Of a stretch of DNA of 64,000 nucleotides, positions 21,277-33,300 are shown in pieces. The position numbers and the translations under genes are program-made. The DNA comes from Spongilla lacustris (lineage: Eukaryota; Porifera; Demospongiae; Spongillida; Spongillidae): assembly GCA_949361645.1 (NCBI GenBank), contig OX442416.1, forward strand, positions 562,887 through 626,886, in the 5' to 3' direction. The notes under the pieces are model-generated. The model saw only the letters and a program-made list of their open reading frames with translations, did not search any database and was not told where the DNA came from. Every line of letters starts with the position of its first letter. The first letter of the stretch is position 1.

Positions 21277-22233
21277 ACTGCAATGTGGTGGTTGAAAGTG
21301 TTCAGTGAATGTTTCAGTTCCATGTGTGTGGTTGTACGTTGAGAGTGTAGAGGTTTAATGAAAATAATGTTCTAAGGACTTTGACAGCATTTAACTTGAT
21401 AGCTACATGTAGTTGTGTGGTCCCCTTTTATCCATCAGTCCACACACACACACACACACACTTGTCAACATGCACATGCACGCTCTCACACACACTTATG
21501 CACACACATTGAGCTTGTATCATAACACTTGGCACACTAACTCTTATTTCCCACATTGTTAACTGACCTTACAGCTATAAATGTAGCCAGTACAAGAAGG
21601 AATGGACGCCTGTTAATATCATATTCATATTGTGCACCTACCTATGTATACATGTGGTTGTTGTTTTAACAGCTGCCCTGCTTTTATCTGATTCAAGATA
21701 TAGTTCTCCCTACAACCCCACACACTACCCTTCTTACACTGTCTCCCTTTCACACACACACACACACACACACACCACCCCCTCTTCCCTACACGCACCA
21801 ACTTCCTTTCCTTCCCCTCCTTCCCCCCACACTTGAGGGAAGGGCTTCCGTATTGTTCACTTATGTACACATGTAGTTGTGTAAGTGTGTTGCAGCTGTA
21901 GCTTTATCTGATATAGCTGTAATGGCCTGCTTGAACTAACCATGTCAGCAGATAGAGTACCATGCCAATACATGTGTGTCCTCCATAATTAAGTATAACC
22001 TTCCGTCTGTAATGTGGTCATACTGAATGGTCTATGAGAATGGTCGTAAATTGAGAGTGTACAGGGTTAATGAAAATAATGTTCTAAGGTACCCTTGTAC
22101 AGGTAGTTACATGTAAGTCTTCCACTGAGACAGCATGTATGGTTTGTTAACTTTACTGCTACATGTAGTTGTGTGGTCATTGTGTAGTTAATGCCATTTA
22201 TCCATCAGTCCACACATGCTACACACTTATGCA

Positions 22234-22268
<35 letters not shown>

Positions 22269-22374
22269 ATGCACACACACTTATGCACACACACACTTAT
22301 GCACACACACACTTATGCACACACACACACTTATGCACACACACACATATGCACACACACACACACACACTTAT

Positions 22375-22421
<47 letters not shown>

Positions 22422-22995
22422 TCTGGTCTCATATACATGTATCTTAACACTTGGCACACTAACTACTATTTCCCACATTGCTAACTGACCTTACAGCTAT
22501 AATGTAGCCTAGGATTTTGGTCAAAGACTTAGAAACAGTAGTGTAGTAAGGTAATGTTTTCCATTGTTAATATCATTTCATATTGTGCACAACCTACCTA
22601 TGTACACATGTGGTTATTTATTTGATTTACAGCTGCTCCTTACTTGTACAGTGCTTTTATCTGATTCAAAATATGGTTCTTCTCCCCACCCCACACACTG
22701 TCTCCCTTCCACACACCACCCTTCTTCCCTATACACAGTGACACCAACCCTCCTTTCCTCCCCTCCCCAAACATGCTTTCCTATTGTTTACTTATGTACA
22801 TATGGTTGTGTAGGTGTGTTGCAGCTGTACCTTATCTGATGTAAGATGCAGAGTTCGTATTTGGCTACATATATAGGATAAATAAATATGAAGAGAAGCT
22901 TGCTGTAATGGCCTGCTTGAGCAACCTATGCCAGCCGATAGAGTACCATGCCGATACATGTGTGTCCTCCATAATTACCCATCTTTAATGTGGTC
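21277..22995. repeat. Tandem duplication of a microsatellite-bearing block (two units)
   Basis: Units about 21277-22012 and 22013-22995 share, in order: AATGAAAATAATGTTCTAAGG, CTACATGTAGTTGTGTGGTC, TTATCCATCAGTCCACACA, a CA repeat, ACACTTGGCACACTAACT, TTAACTGACCTTACAGCTATAA-like sequence, GTGTTGCAGCTGTA, AATGGCCTGCTTGA and GATAGAGTACCATGCC. Unit 2 is longer mainly through CA-repeat growth. No gene. Confidence 0.85.
22233..22418. repeat. (CA)n microsatellite with TTATGCACAC interruptions
   Basis: CA repeat broken every 10-20 bases by TTATG. The matching but shorter tracts in the other unit lie at 21441-21461 and 21751-21774. Confidence 0.95.
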
Positions 22996-23374
22996 GTGCA
23001 GAACCTTGATGGTCCCTGACTACCTTCCATCATCTGCACATTATGGTACGCCTGCAAAGCTGCAAAATGTGGTGGAGGCAGGGACAATGGAGAGGTACAT
23101 ATGCCACTGAGAACCAATCCATTGACAATGTGCGTGTTGTATTATCCTCTCTCTCTCCTCCCATTCAACAGATCATCCTCCATCCAATATGCCAACATTT
23201 TCCTATGCAGCTGTCATTAGAAGCTATATTCATTAGTGTGTGCATTGTGAAACTCAGTATCCTGATAAGTGTAGTTGGATTCTTATGCCTTCTTGTGATT
23301 TACGTGTATTCACACTTATTGTATTTGACATGGTTATATTATTCAATATGGAAACTTTTGAAAAGCACCCTAAT
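22996..23374. other. Single-copy spacer before the 158-bp satellite
   Basis: An open frame crosses this spacer into the satellite (23043-23519), but it has no recognisable domain and ends inside repeat DNA, so no gene is called. Confidence 0.5.
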
Positions 23375-26300
23375 AAGTGCATGGGTCATATGTTTGGGGG
23401 AGGGGGGGGGGGTTAGTGACTTTTGTGTAACTCAAAATTTCTATCACCTGACTCAAACAATGGACAGTGAAGTGTTTCCCCTACTCTGGGACATTGTTAG
23501 GACAGTATGTAATGTTTAGTGGCCATAGCAATATGCATGGGGGGGGGGGGGGGGTTAGTGACTTTTGTGTAACTTAAAATTTCTATCACCTGACTCAAAC
23601 AATGGACAGTGAAGTGTTTCCCCTACTCTGGGACATTGTTAGGACAGTATGTAATGCTTAATGGCCATAGCAATATGCATGGGTCATATGTTTATATGTT
23701 TGGGGGAGGGGGGGTGGGTTAGTGACTTTTGTGTAACTCTATCACCTGACTCAAACAATGGACAGTGAAGTGTTTCCCCTACTCTGGGACATTGCTAGGA
23801 CAGTATGTAATGTTTAGTGGCCATAGCAATATGCATGGGTCATATGTTTATATGTTTGGGGGAGGGGGGGGGGGGGGGGTTAGTGACTTTTGTGTAACTT
23901 AAAATTTCTATCACCTGACTCAAACAATGGACAGTGAAGTGTTTCCCCTACTCTGGGACATTGTTAGGACAGTATGTAATGTTTAGTGGCCATAGCAATA
24001 TGCATGGGTCATATGTTTATATGTTTGGGGGGGGGGGGGGGGGGGGGGGGTTAGTGACTTTTGTGTAACTTAAAATTTCTATCACCTGACTCAAACAATG
24101 GACAGTGAAGTGTTTCCCCTACTCTGGGACATTGTTAGGACAGCATGTAATGCTTCATGGCCATAGCAATATGCATGGGTCATATGTTTGGGGGAGGGGG
24201 GGGGGGGGGTTAGTGACTTTTGTGTAACTTAAAATTTCTATCACCTGACTCAAACAATGGACAGTGAAGTGTTTCCCCTACTCTGGGACATTGTTAGGAC
24301 AGTATGTAATGTTTAGTGGCCATAGCAATATGCATGGGTCATATGTTTGGGGGAGGGGGGGGGGGGGGGGGTTAGTGACTTTTGTGTAACTTATCACCTG
24401 ACTCAAACAATGGACTGTGAAGTGTTTCCCCTACTCTGGGACATTGTTAGGACAGTATGTAATGTTTAGTGGCCATAGCAATATGCATGGGTCATATGTT
24501 TATATGTTTGGGGGAGGGGGGGGGGGTTAGTGACTTTTGTGTAACTCAAAATTTCGATCACCTGACTCAAACAATGGACAGTGAAGTGTTTCCCCTACTC
24601 TGGGACATTGTTAGGACAGTATGTAATGTTTAGTGGCCATAGCAATATGCATGGGTCATATGTTTATATGTTTGGGGGAGGGGGGGGGGGGGTTAGTGAT
24701 AACTTAAAATTTCTATCACCTGACTCAAACAATGGACAGTGAAGTGTTTCCCCTACTCTGGGACATTGTTAGGACAGTATGTAATGCTTAATGGCCATAG
24801 CAATATGCATGGGTCATATGTTTGGGGGAGGGGGGGGGGGGGGGTTAGTGACTTTTGTGTAACTTAAAATTTCTATCACCTGACTCAAACAATGGACAGT
24901 GAAGTGTTTCCCCTACTCTGGGACATTGTTAGGACAGTATGTAATGCTTCATGGCCATAGCAATATGCATGGGTCATATGTTTGGGGGAGGGGGGGGGGG
25001 GGGGGTTTAGTGACTTTTGTGTAACTCAAAATTTCTATCACCTGACTCAAACAATGGACAGTGAAGTGTTTCCCCTACTCTGGGACATTGTTAGGACAGT
25101 ATGTAATGTTTAGTGGCCATAGCAATATGCATGGGTCATATGTTTGGGGGAGGGGGGGGGGGGGGGGTTAGTGACTTTTGTGTAACTTAAAATTTCTATC
25201 ACCTGACTCAAACAATGGACAGTGAAGTGTTTCCCCTACTCTGGGACATTGTTAGGACAGTATGTAATGCTTCATGGCCATAGCAATATGCATGGGTCAT
25301 ATGTTTGGGGGAGGGGGGGGGGGGGGGGTTTAGTGACTTTTGTGTAACTTATCACCTGACTCAAACAATGGACTGTGAAGTGTTTCCCCTACTCTGGGAC
25401 ATTGTTAGGACAGTATGTAATGTTTAGTGGCCATAGCAATATGCATGGGTCATATGTTTATATGTTTGGGGGAGGGGGGGGGGGGGGTTAGTGACTTTTG
25501 TGTAACTCAAAATTTCTATCACCTGACTCAAACAATGGACAGTGAAGTGTTTCCCCTACTCTGGGACATTGTTAGGACAGTATGTAACGTTTAGTGGCCA
25601 TAGCAATATGCATGGGTCATATGTTTATATGTTTGGGGGAGGGGGGGGGGGTTAGTGACTTTTGTGTAACTTAAAATTTCTATCACTTGACTCAAACAAT
25701 GGACAGTGAAGTGTTTCCCCTACTCTGGGACATTGTTAGGACAGTATGTAATGCTTAATGGCCATAGCAATATGCATGGGTCATATGTTTGGGGGAGGGG
25801 GGGGGGTTAGTGACTTTTGTGTAACTTAAAATTTCTATCACCTGACTCAAACAATGGACAGTGAAGTGTTTCCCCTACTCTGGGACATTGTTAGGACAGT
25901 ATGTAATGCTTAATGGCCATAGCAATATGCATGGGTCATATGTTTGGGGGAGGGGGGGGGGGGGGGTTTAGTGACTTTTGTGTAACTCAAAATTTCTATC
26001 ACCTGACTCAAACAATGGACAGTGAAGTGTTTCCCCTACTCTGGGACATTGTTAGGACAGTATGTAATGTTTAGTGGCCATAGCAATATGCATGGGTCAT
26101 ATGTTTATATGTTTGGGGGAGGGGGGGGGGGTTAGTGACTTTTGTGTAACTTAAAATTTCTATCACCTGACTCAAACAATGGACAGTGAAGTGTTTCCCC
26201 TACTCTGGGACATTGTTAGGACAGTATGTAATGCTTAATGGCCATAGCAATATGCATGGGTCATATGTTTGGGGAGGGGGGGGGGGGGGGGTTTAGTGAC

Positions 26301-26580
26301 TTTTGTGTAACTTATTACCTGACTCAAACCTACTCTGGGACATTGTTAGGACAGTATGTAATGTTTGATGGCCATAGCAATATGCATGGGTCATATGTTT
26401 GGGGGAGGGGGGGGGGGGGGTTAGTGACTTTTGTGTAGCTTAAAACTTCTATCACCTGACTCAAACAATGGACAGTGAAGTGTTTCCCCTACTCTGGGAC
26501 ATTGTTAGGACAGTATGTAATGTTTAGTGGCCATAGCAATATGCATGGGTCATATGTTTGGGTGAGAGGGTGAGGGAGGT
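23375..26580. repeat. About 158-bp satellite with a G tract in each monomer
   Basis: About 20 monomers. Each holds TTAGTGACTTTTGTGTAACT, CTATCACCTGACTCAAACAA, GTGAAGTGTTTCCCCTACTC, TGGGACATTGTTAGGACAG, GGCCATAGCAATATGCATGG, GTCATATGTTT and then GGGGGAGGGGGG, the G tract ranging from about 9 to over 20. Some monomers carry an extra ATATGTTT; a variant lacking AAAATTTCTA and reading GGACTGTGAAG appears at about 24391 and 25350, about 960 bases apart, indicating a six-monomer higher-order unit. No coding function. Confidence 0.95.
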
Positions 26581-26830
26581 AAATGCTAAATGACTTTTGT
26601 GTAACTATCACCGGACTCTACAATAGAAACAGTGATGTTTTCCCCCTAAGTTTACTAGTACTCTGGGGCAGTATATATATGTTGGGGGGAGGGACCAAAT
26701 GACTTAAACTTGTTAGCATGTAACTTATTGGAGAACACATTAATAGGTGTGTGATAGTAGGTAGGGGTGTGATGGTAGGGAGGGGTGTGGTGTAGGGAGG
26801 GGTCAGGTGTGAGGAGGTTGTATTCTAACA
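26581..26830. repeat. Decayed satellite edge and GTGTGATGGTAGGGAGGG minisatellite
   Basis: Bases to about 26700 are a strongly diverged satellite monomer (AACTATCACCGGACTC, GTTGGGGGGAGGG). After it, about 26745-26815, a short GGTAGGGAGGGGTGTG-type repeat. Confidence 0.65.
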
Positions 26831-28309
26831 TTCAGCTTCATCACCTGATCGTGACGTGGGCTATTTACTTTACATGTAATTAAAACAAGTGCAACTATTA
26901 TACACTATGGTATTTGGTTTTGGTCATTAGTTAGGCCAGTTACAAGGCCGGTTAGGCTAGGACCGGAGCTAGCTAGCTGGAACTCGAGCGGTATACGGTA
27001 ATTGTAAAGTGACTTCTACGCGCGCGAAACGGTTACTAAAGCCACACCCACTGGCTAGCTCGACTGTCTTCCTTACCAACAGCGCTCATCACCTTTAGAC
27101 ACCGACACCTCTATGTTGGTGATATTAGAAAAGGAGTGGTTGATACGCAATAGTATGCCCTGTTTAGCCTTTAAAATACCACGCATCTTGGCTATGTCGA
27201 CTGGTATACTACCGGTAGTACCTACATCTTTCGACCACATATTTGTAGAGTCCTTCTACCACAATCACAAATGTATCTGTGAACGTTATTAAAACGTACT
27301 CACCCGGCTATGTCGATGCGAATCGCGATCTGCTTTTAATTACTGCGCACGTCACGTACTGGTACTGACTCAACACAAACCTAGCGCTAGCTATAGCAAG
27401 CTAGAGTTGTCCTAGCTAGTGGCTCTACGAGTCGATAGTATTATGAAGTAGGCCTAGCGCTAGCCGAGAACTGCATCATTTGTACGCGTGTATACCTACC
27501 GGTAATCGCTTTACAGAAGCACGTTGGTCTGATCGCAGCTAGTCTAGAGTGTGCATGTTCGCACGCGCGCCTCGTACGCCCTACGTTTACTTCTGACGGT
27601 GCTTGCTTGGTGCATGTACCACTACTACGTCCAGGCACAGCTATAACATGACAATAGTTATGAATAATTCATTAACATTGTCCCAGATTTTGAAGTGGGG
27701 TTCATAAAAGTGCCTTTCGAATTCTGTGTGTAGGTCTCTAAAATATATCACTTGCTCTAAAAATTGCCTCGGTAGTTCGACATTCATATTAAAACGTGTA
27801 AACTTGAATTTTGTGTCTGAGTGATTGGAAACAAATAGAAGAAACTAAATATTGGCATGTTTCATGTACAAAGTATGGAATAAACACAAAACTGCGTTTC
27901 GAATTTGTAGTGAACACATTTCCACGGAGACCAGAATATACAAAGGATAGCCTATCATTATGACTACCATAATCTGCCGTGGAAACTTAAGATTTAGCTT
28001 CTGTACAAGAACCGTGCTTGTTAGTAGACATTTCTCCATTCACTTCCCGTTCAATTAAATTTTAACGCGTGACGCGGTTATTCAATTATTCAAGTCCGCA
28101 ATTGCTGGACATGGCTGGATTTTGACATCCTCAAGTTCAACTTAATCACAGATGTGCCACACTGTGGAGGTACTGATAATGCACAGCCGCGCCAAGCAAT
28201 ATAGAATGGAAGCTTACATTACTGCATTACATGCATACATATGTAGAAACATCATATCCATCGCAACAATATATACATGCACTGTTACATTCATAAATAC
28301 ATACGTACA
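26831..28309. other. CpG-containing intergenic stretch
   Basis: 26930-27620 is richer in CpG and CTAGCTAG motifs than the surroundings and includes a repeated TGGCTATGTCGA (27189 and 27306) and GTGAGT/GTACGT sites on the minus strand. It could be a promoter region, but no exon can be assigned. The remainder is AT-rich and featureless. Confidence 0.4.
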
Positions 28310-28341
28310 TACACACACTTGCATACATACATGCACACTCA

Positions 28342-28381
<40 letters not shown>

Positions 28382-28393
28382 TACATACATACC
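28310..28393. repeat. (CA)n/(CATA)n microsatellite
   Basis: CA dinucleotide tract flanked by CATA tetranucleotides. A similar tract lies at 28594-28658. Confidence 0.95.
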
Positions 28394-28789
28394 CCAACCA
28401 GTACGCCCACTCTGTGTTGTGTCCAGCCTCAGATTGACATTCTGATCTACATGCGCTAAAGGAGTTAAAATCCATCTCTGTAAGACGCATCTTTGGTCAA
28501 ATCAGGTGTAGATGCTGTAGAACTTTGAATGTTGTTAGCTTGGTGATGTATATGTTCTCAGGCTAACTATGCCAGTCTAGTCTCTTCCTTACATACATAC
28601 ATGCATGCATGCACACACACACATACACACACACACACACACACACATACATACATAATAATAATATGTCGTCTTTTTATACAAGTATAACATAGATGTA
28701 TCACCAGCTTTTTCCTTGTGTTTGAGTGTTGATGTACTTTTATAGAGTTCGAAGTAAAGGAACATAGAGGAACAGGGCATGAAAAGTCA

Positions 28790-28925
28790 CTAAGTGGGTG
28801 GGTAGCCCTTGGAGGGTGGGTAGCCCTAGGAGGGTGGGTAGCCCTTGGAGGGCGGGTAGCCCTAGGAGGGTGGTAGCCCTTGGAGGGTGGATACTCATAG
28901 CCCTTTAAGGGTGGGTAGCCCTTGC
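28790..28925. repeat. 19-bp minisatellite (GGGTGGGTAGCCCTTGGAG)
   Basis: About seven tandem copies alternating CTTGGAGG and CTAGGAGG endings, bordering the LINE fragment. Confidence 0.9.
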
Positions 28926-28947
28926 ATGTTGACCATGTTTTGGGGTG

Positions 28948-29662
28948 TTATGACTTCTCTGATATTTCACACTGACTAGTGAAACTTATATTACAGATAG
29001 GACAATAGCAGCTATGCTGTAGGGAGGATGCACCCTTGTGACAGTCTCGCAACATCCTAGCCTTCTCATTAAGCTTTGCTTCCATTAAGGCCACGCCATT
29101 AAAAAGCGAGTTCTCCACTGTGACCTCAATACTGCAATACATTGCCAGTTGGAGAGACCAAAAGGAGAGGTCTTTTGAAACGCAGTCCCTCCATCCACAT
29201 TTTGATTTATGTTGTGGGCAATTTTCAGATGAAATTTCCCCACAAAGTATTTGTTTAGGAAGTCTGTACATTGTCCTCCGTTATGTAGATATGACCCAGC
29301 CACCGTAGCATAGCTATGGAAATAAGAATAGAGGCATGATGTTGGAGGTGGGATCTTGCAAGAACAGTATAGTGTCAGGAATATGTTGCCATCCAACCTA
29401 TACTTAATTTCAACACCATCATTGTGGTCACATAAGACTTGATGCATCACTAGTACTTTATTGAAGTAGGTTAAGCAGGAAGGGTGCCAGCACACACCCC
29501 TGTTTGAGACCAGTTGAAACTTGAAGAGGTTCTGATGACACCATCAACACGAACTGAGGCTTCCATATTGACATGAAGGCCTCTTAATATGTGACTAGCT
29601 TTGATGGGAAGCCCAATTGTGCTAGTAGCAATCACAAGGTATAGGCCTTTTTCAATTGAAGA
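28948..29662 (-). mobile_element. Broken LINE reverse-transcriptase fragment
   Basis: Three overlapping minus-strand frames preserve successive parts of a non-LTR retrotransposon polyprotein. About 29665-29500 gives HILRGLHVNMEASVRVDG and TGVCAGTLPA, the degenerate form of the finger/palm stretch ending GVKQGC-x-L-x-PTLF. 29495-29300 gives HNDGVEIKYRLDGNIF. 29270-28950 gives the tail VENSLFNGVALMEAKLNEKA and the C-terminal zinc knuckle CPICNISFTS. The catalytic YADD/FADD block is gone between them. At least two frameshifts, so inactive. Order and orientation are those of one element. Confidence 0.7.
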
Positions 29663-30721
29663 AATACACACACCGGCGCTCACACACACACACACATACA
29701 CGCACATATATATGCATGTATGCACATATATACATACCCCCCCCCCCCCCCACGTACAATACATATACCTTATGAAGTTAAGAGTCACCATTGTAGAGCT
29801 AAAAAGCTTTACTAGTATATCATCACTGCATCTGCATCAATAACATGCATCCACAATACTCGCATTTCTAACTGATAGGGTTAAAACTCTATGCATACCA
29901 CTAGGAGTTGATCATGATGTAAAGAATGCTCATTTAGCACAGAAAAACTGTGTGCAATGTCCTTGCTAGGAGCCCATATATTCGTTCTGGCTTCAAATCA
30001 AAGAATTATAAGCCTCACATCTGCAAATAGCTGTTTGGTAACACATCAATGTCAGACCTTTCTGTGTTGTAAACAATGATGCTGAACCTGCAACATGAAG
30101 CATGCCCCCTGGCCCCCTTTATTTTGTACCTTGTGTCTTACAAAGCAACTCCATTCAGCCAACACTATAAACATACAGCATGCTCTGGGTTCTAGTTCTT
30201 CCTAGCATGCATGCTATATGTATTTAATATATTCACGATTGGCTCTGAGGCTGAGCCTCTTTTGGAATTCACCGGCTTATTCACGTAGCAATATGGAGAG
30301 TGACTATAGGTAATGAATCTGGAGTGGTTTTGTGCACGTATATAAGTCAACGTGACACTGCAACCTAAGTCCATTTTTAATCAACGAGCGCACTAAACTG
30401 TAAACGCAACCAGCATTGGAACAGGCCTGTTTTTCGGGGTAAATACAAGGAAGTAATAGGTTTTCTAATTAAAATATGATTAGTGCGTATAATTATAAAC
30501 GTACGTAATACGGTCAGAATTCCGACCCTGAAAAACACGATCAATACAGGGCCGAAGTCCTGTACCAGTACCGGTACAGGAGAATCAGGACTGGTACAGG
30601 TTTTGCAGGACTGGTTTAGGACTGTTAGGAATTGGTCGTGTATACTCTGGCAGCAGTGAATCAGTGAATTCGTCACCATCACATACGTGACCATTGAGGT
30701 CACCTCACTCCATGCACCAGG
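29663..30721. other. Intergenic stretch with CA/CATA and poly-C tracts
   Basis: Holds a CA tract (about 29683-29700) and a C run (about 29738-29751). At 30545-30640 a self-similar block built on CAGGACTGGTACAGG and TACCAGTACCGGTAC. Otherwise nothing recognised. Confidence 0.5.
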
Positions 30722-31270
30722 GGAATAGTAGAGTAGAGGTAGTAGTAGGTAAGGGGAGGAGTAGGGGTAATAGGTAAGGGGAGGAGTAGGGGTAGTGATG
30801 GGTAAGGGGAGGAGTAGGGGTAGTAGTAGGTAAGGGGAGGAGTAGGGGTAATAGGTAAGGGGAGGAGTAGGGGTAGTAATAGGTAAGGGGAGGAGTAGGG
30901 GTAGTAGTAGGTAAGGGGAGGAGTAGGGGTAGTAGTAGGTAAGGGGAGGAGTAGAGGTAATAGGTCATGGGCGTCCCCAGGGGGGACCATGCCCCCCCTC
31001 CCCCCCACTTCTAATAAAACGAAAGTATTCAGTATTACTTAGAACATGCGCACCCCCCCCCCCCCCCCTCCCCCCCACACCTGGCTGAATCAGCCGAAAG
31101 TGGACAACACCCCCATAGTAATATTTGCAAATGGCACCCCCTGGCCCCACCCTTGCAGAAATGCTGGGGGCGCCCATGGTAATAGGTAAGGGGAGGAGTA
31201 GGGGTGGGGGTAGTGGTAGGTATTGGGAGGGGTAGGGGTAGTAATAGGTAAGGGGAGGAGTAGGGTACAT
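30722..31270. repeat. 27-28-bp minisatellite (GGTAAGGGGAGGAGTAGGGGTAG)
   Basis: Eight or nine purine-rich copies between 30722 and 30965, resuming at 31179-31268 after an insertion. Shadow ORFs rich in Pro/Leu/Tyr come from this repeat and are not genes. Confidence 0.92.
30966..31178. mobile_element. Short non-autonomous DNA element inside the minisatellite
   Basis: 213 bases ending in inverted CATGGGCGTCCCCAG and CTGGGGGCGCCCATG (14 of 15 matching), flanked by GTAATAGGT on both sides (30957-30965 and 31179-31187). The 9-base duplication breaks the minisatellite phase as expected for a target-site duplication. Internal C runs, no coding capacity. Confidence 0.75.
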
Positions 31271-32534
31271 AAGGGTATGCAGGTATTTCGTCCGCCATTA
31301 CAACACCTACCATTAGAGTACCTAGCTTCCCTATGTGGTTCTGTAATTTTGATTGCATCAATAGCACAAATATCATGCAGGCATCATTTAGCCCATTTAA
31401 CAGTATGCTATACCTTACAAAGTATGCTTTTTTGGAGGGAGAAGCTAAAAGGTACAGAAAATGAACACATGCAGTGAAATTACAATTACATGTACTCACA
31501 AAATCGCGTACATGTATCTACAAAACACCTACATGGAAATCTCTACTTGATAAACTGAAGCGAATTAATAGTTGTCCCGTGAGCACTAATTGCGGTGGGG
31601 GGTATCCAATCTGCAGTATAACCTTTTTTTTTCCAGCATGTTTGGCTGTCGGTCGTGCGTTCTTAATCATGGAATCGCATTCATTTCGCAGAAGGAGAAG
31701 CGATGGAATCGTCCCAATGTTCTGAACTCTTCATGGCCGCTGAATTTTCGCTGTATCGTTGCCTCTTAAAAGTTTAGTTTAGGCTCGAGGGTTCGCCCAA
31801 ACCGGATACGTGCCACAATTTCACTAGGTTAATTACAACTAATAATAGGTGTAGTGCCCAGACCGTACACATTGGTTTACAGCTAAGTGTACTGGAGCCA
31901 AATATGACCAAGTTCTTAACTATTTGATCGTTTTGAGTCCTATCAGATACAGGATGCTTAAAATTAAATATACGTCATTTGCTAGCACAACCACCGATAT
32001 ATACAATGTAGCCTCGAGACGTTTTGACCACGAAAGCGAGAATGCCAACGGGTGTGATTGTCATTTGTTCAAAGTGTTCCTATCCCGAGTTATGCGTGGT
32101 CAAGAACAAGAAGAAGAACGACACGGGACGAAATGACCACATTTCAGTTATGTATACGTTCAAGTAAACCACAAGTAAATACCTTAATTAGATACATTTC
32201 CTGGAATTAGAAATTATCGGATTTACGATATTTCCTTTCACTGAACAGCCGGAATTACGTACGTTTTCTGCGAAGGAAATATGATATATACGTATGGAAA
32301 TATAGTGTTTTCATAAACCGTAATAAGGGTTAAACCTACGCGCCCAAAGCCTGCATACTATTAAAAAAATTTATTGATCTTTTTGTATAATTGTGATAAA
32401 AAAATCAGCAATAGCACTTCATACATGTAACTACAACGTTCAATATAGAAAGCAGTCCGCTAGAAGAGCAAAATACTTCAGTTCAATATTCTGAGGGAAA
32501 CAAAATGACATTAAAATTAAGATGATACGATTTT
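31271..32534. other. Intergenic stretch, nothing recognised
   Basis: AT-rich. The minus strand holds a possible acceptor TTTGTTTCCCTCAG near 32493 facing the donor cluster to the right, but no coding exon is convincing. Confidence 0.45.
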
Positions 32535-33211
32535 TTTTACCTCAGGATGCAGTTTCTGCAATGGCGAGTCTTCCAGATCAGAACAAACCTAGCGGTCATT
32601 TTGGTAAACGCTAGCGGTCATGTAAAACACATGCACGTACCTTTCTTCTTCAGATCTGACACAGATTTGTCTTAAACCTGCCTTACACGTGATATAAGCA
32701 CACGCGCACAGACACCCATGTACCAGTAACCACTTACCACGACCATAGCTATGCCACGACACGCATCGCTGCTGAGTATTCCACCGTAGCATTCATTCGC
32801 GCTCCGTATATTTTCTTTGGTTTCTTAACGTTAGTTTCGAGGCAAAACGTGGAGAAACACGCATGGTCCTCACATGCCTATACGATATATCACTTACCTT
32901 GTGTTGCGTTCCCCAATCGGTAGGCTAGCCGGCCCTTTTGGCCTTGCCAATTATGTAAAAAAATTTCAAGATGGCAACCTCCTTGCGGCCTTGCCTACGT
33001 AGAGGATGTGAAGATACACTTTCACTTACCTTCTTGCCAAATTGCGCGCCCAATTCCAAACCGCCCAGGGCCACGTGACGCGACCCACAATACGATTAAA
33101 AAAATTCCCGCAACAATCAATGACGTCACCTATGCTACGTTCCTCGTTACATGTACATGTAATATTGACACTATGTTATCTGAACTCACTGCCACATATA
33201 CTCAGACATGT

Positions 33212-33242
<31 letters not shown>

Positions 33243-33300
33243 GGGGGGAGCGGCAGCTGAGGCTATGTGATATCCACTCTCACGTACGTACCTTTGGATT
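32535..33300 (-). promoter_or_regulatory. Second cluster of minus-strand splice-donor-like sites
   Basis: On the minus strand: CCAAAG/GTACGTACG (near 33287), AAGAAG/GTAAGTGAAAG (near 33025), ACACAAG/GTAAGTGATA (near 32896), GGTCGTG/GTAAGTGG (near 32735), AAGAAAG/GTACGTGC (near 32637), and a possible 15-base micro-exon AAACTGCATCCTGAG bounded by CCATTGCAG and GTAAAA (near 32555). The pattern suggests several alternative 5' exons of one minus-strand gene. No protein can be assembled. Confidence 0.35.
33209..33248. repeat. Poly-G tract (about 33 G, then AGGGGGG)
   Basis: G run after CAGACATGT. It generates poly-glycine shadow ORFs. Potential G-quadruplex on this strand. Confidence 0.9.

Noticed and set aside
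23043..23519. 158-codon plus-strand ORF with hydrophobic middle
   Set aside because: Runs into the 158-bp satellite and ends there; no recognisable domain, no splice signals, hydrophobicity explained by T-rich DNA.
16905..26580. CRISPR-like repeat arrays
   Set aside because: Monomers are continuous without unique spacers, and the DNA is eukaryotic. These are satellites.
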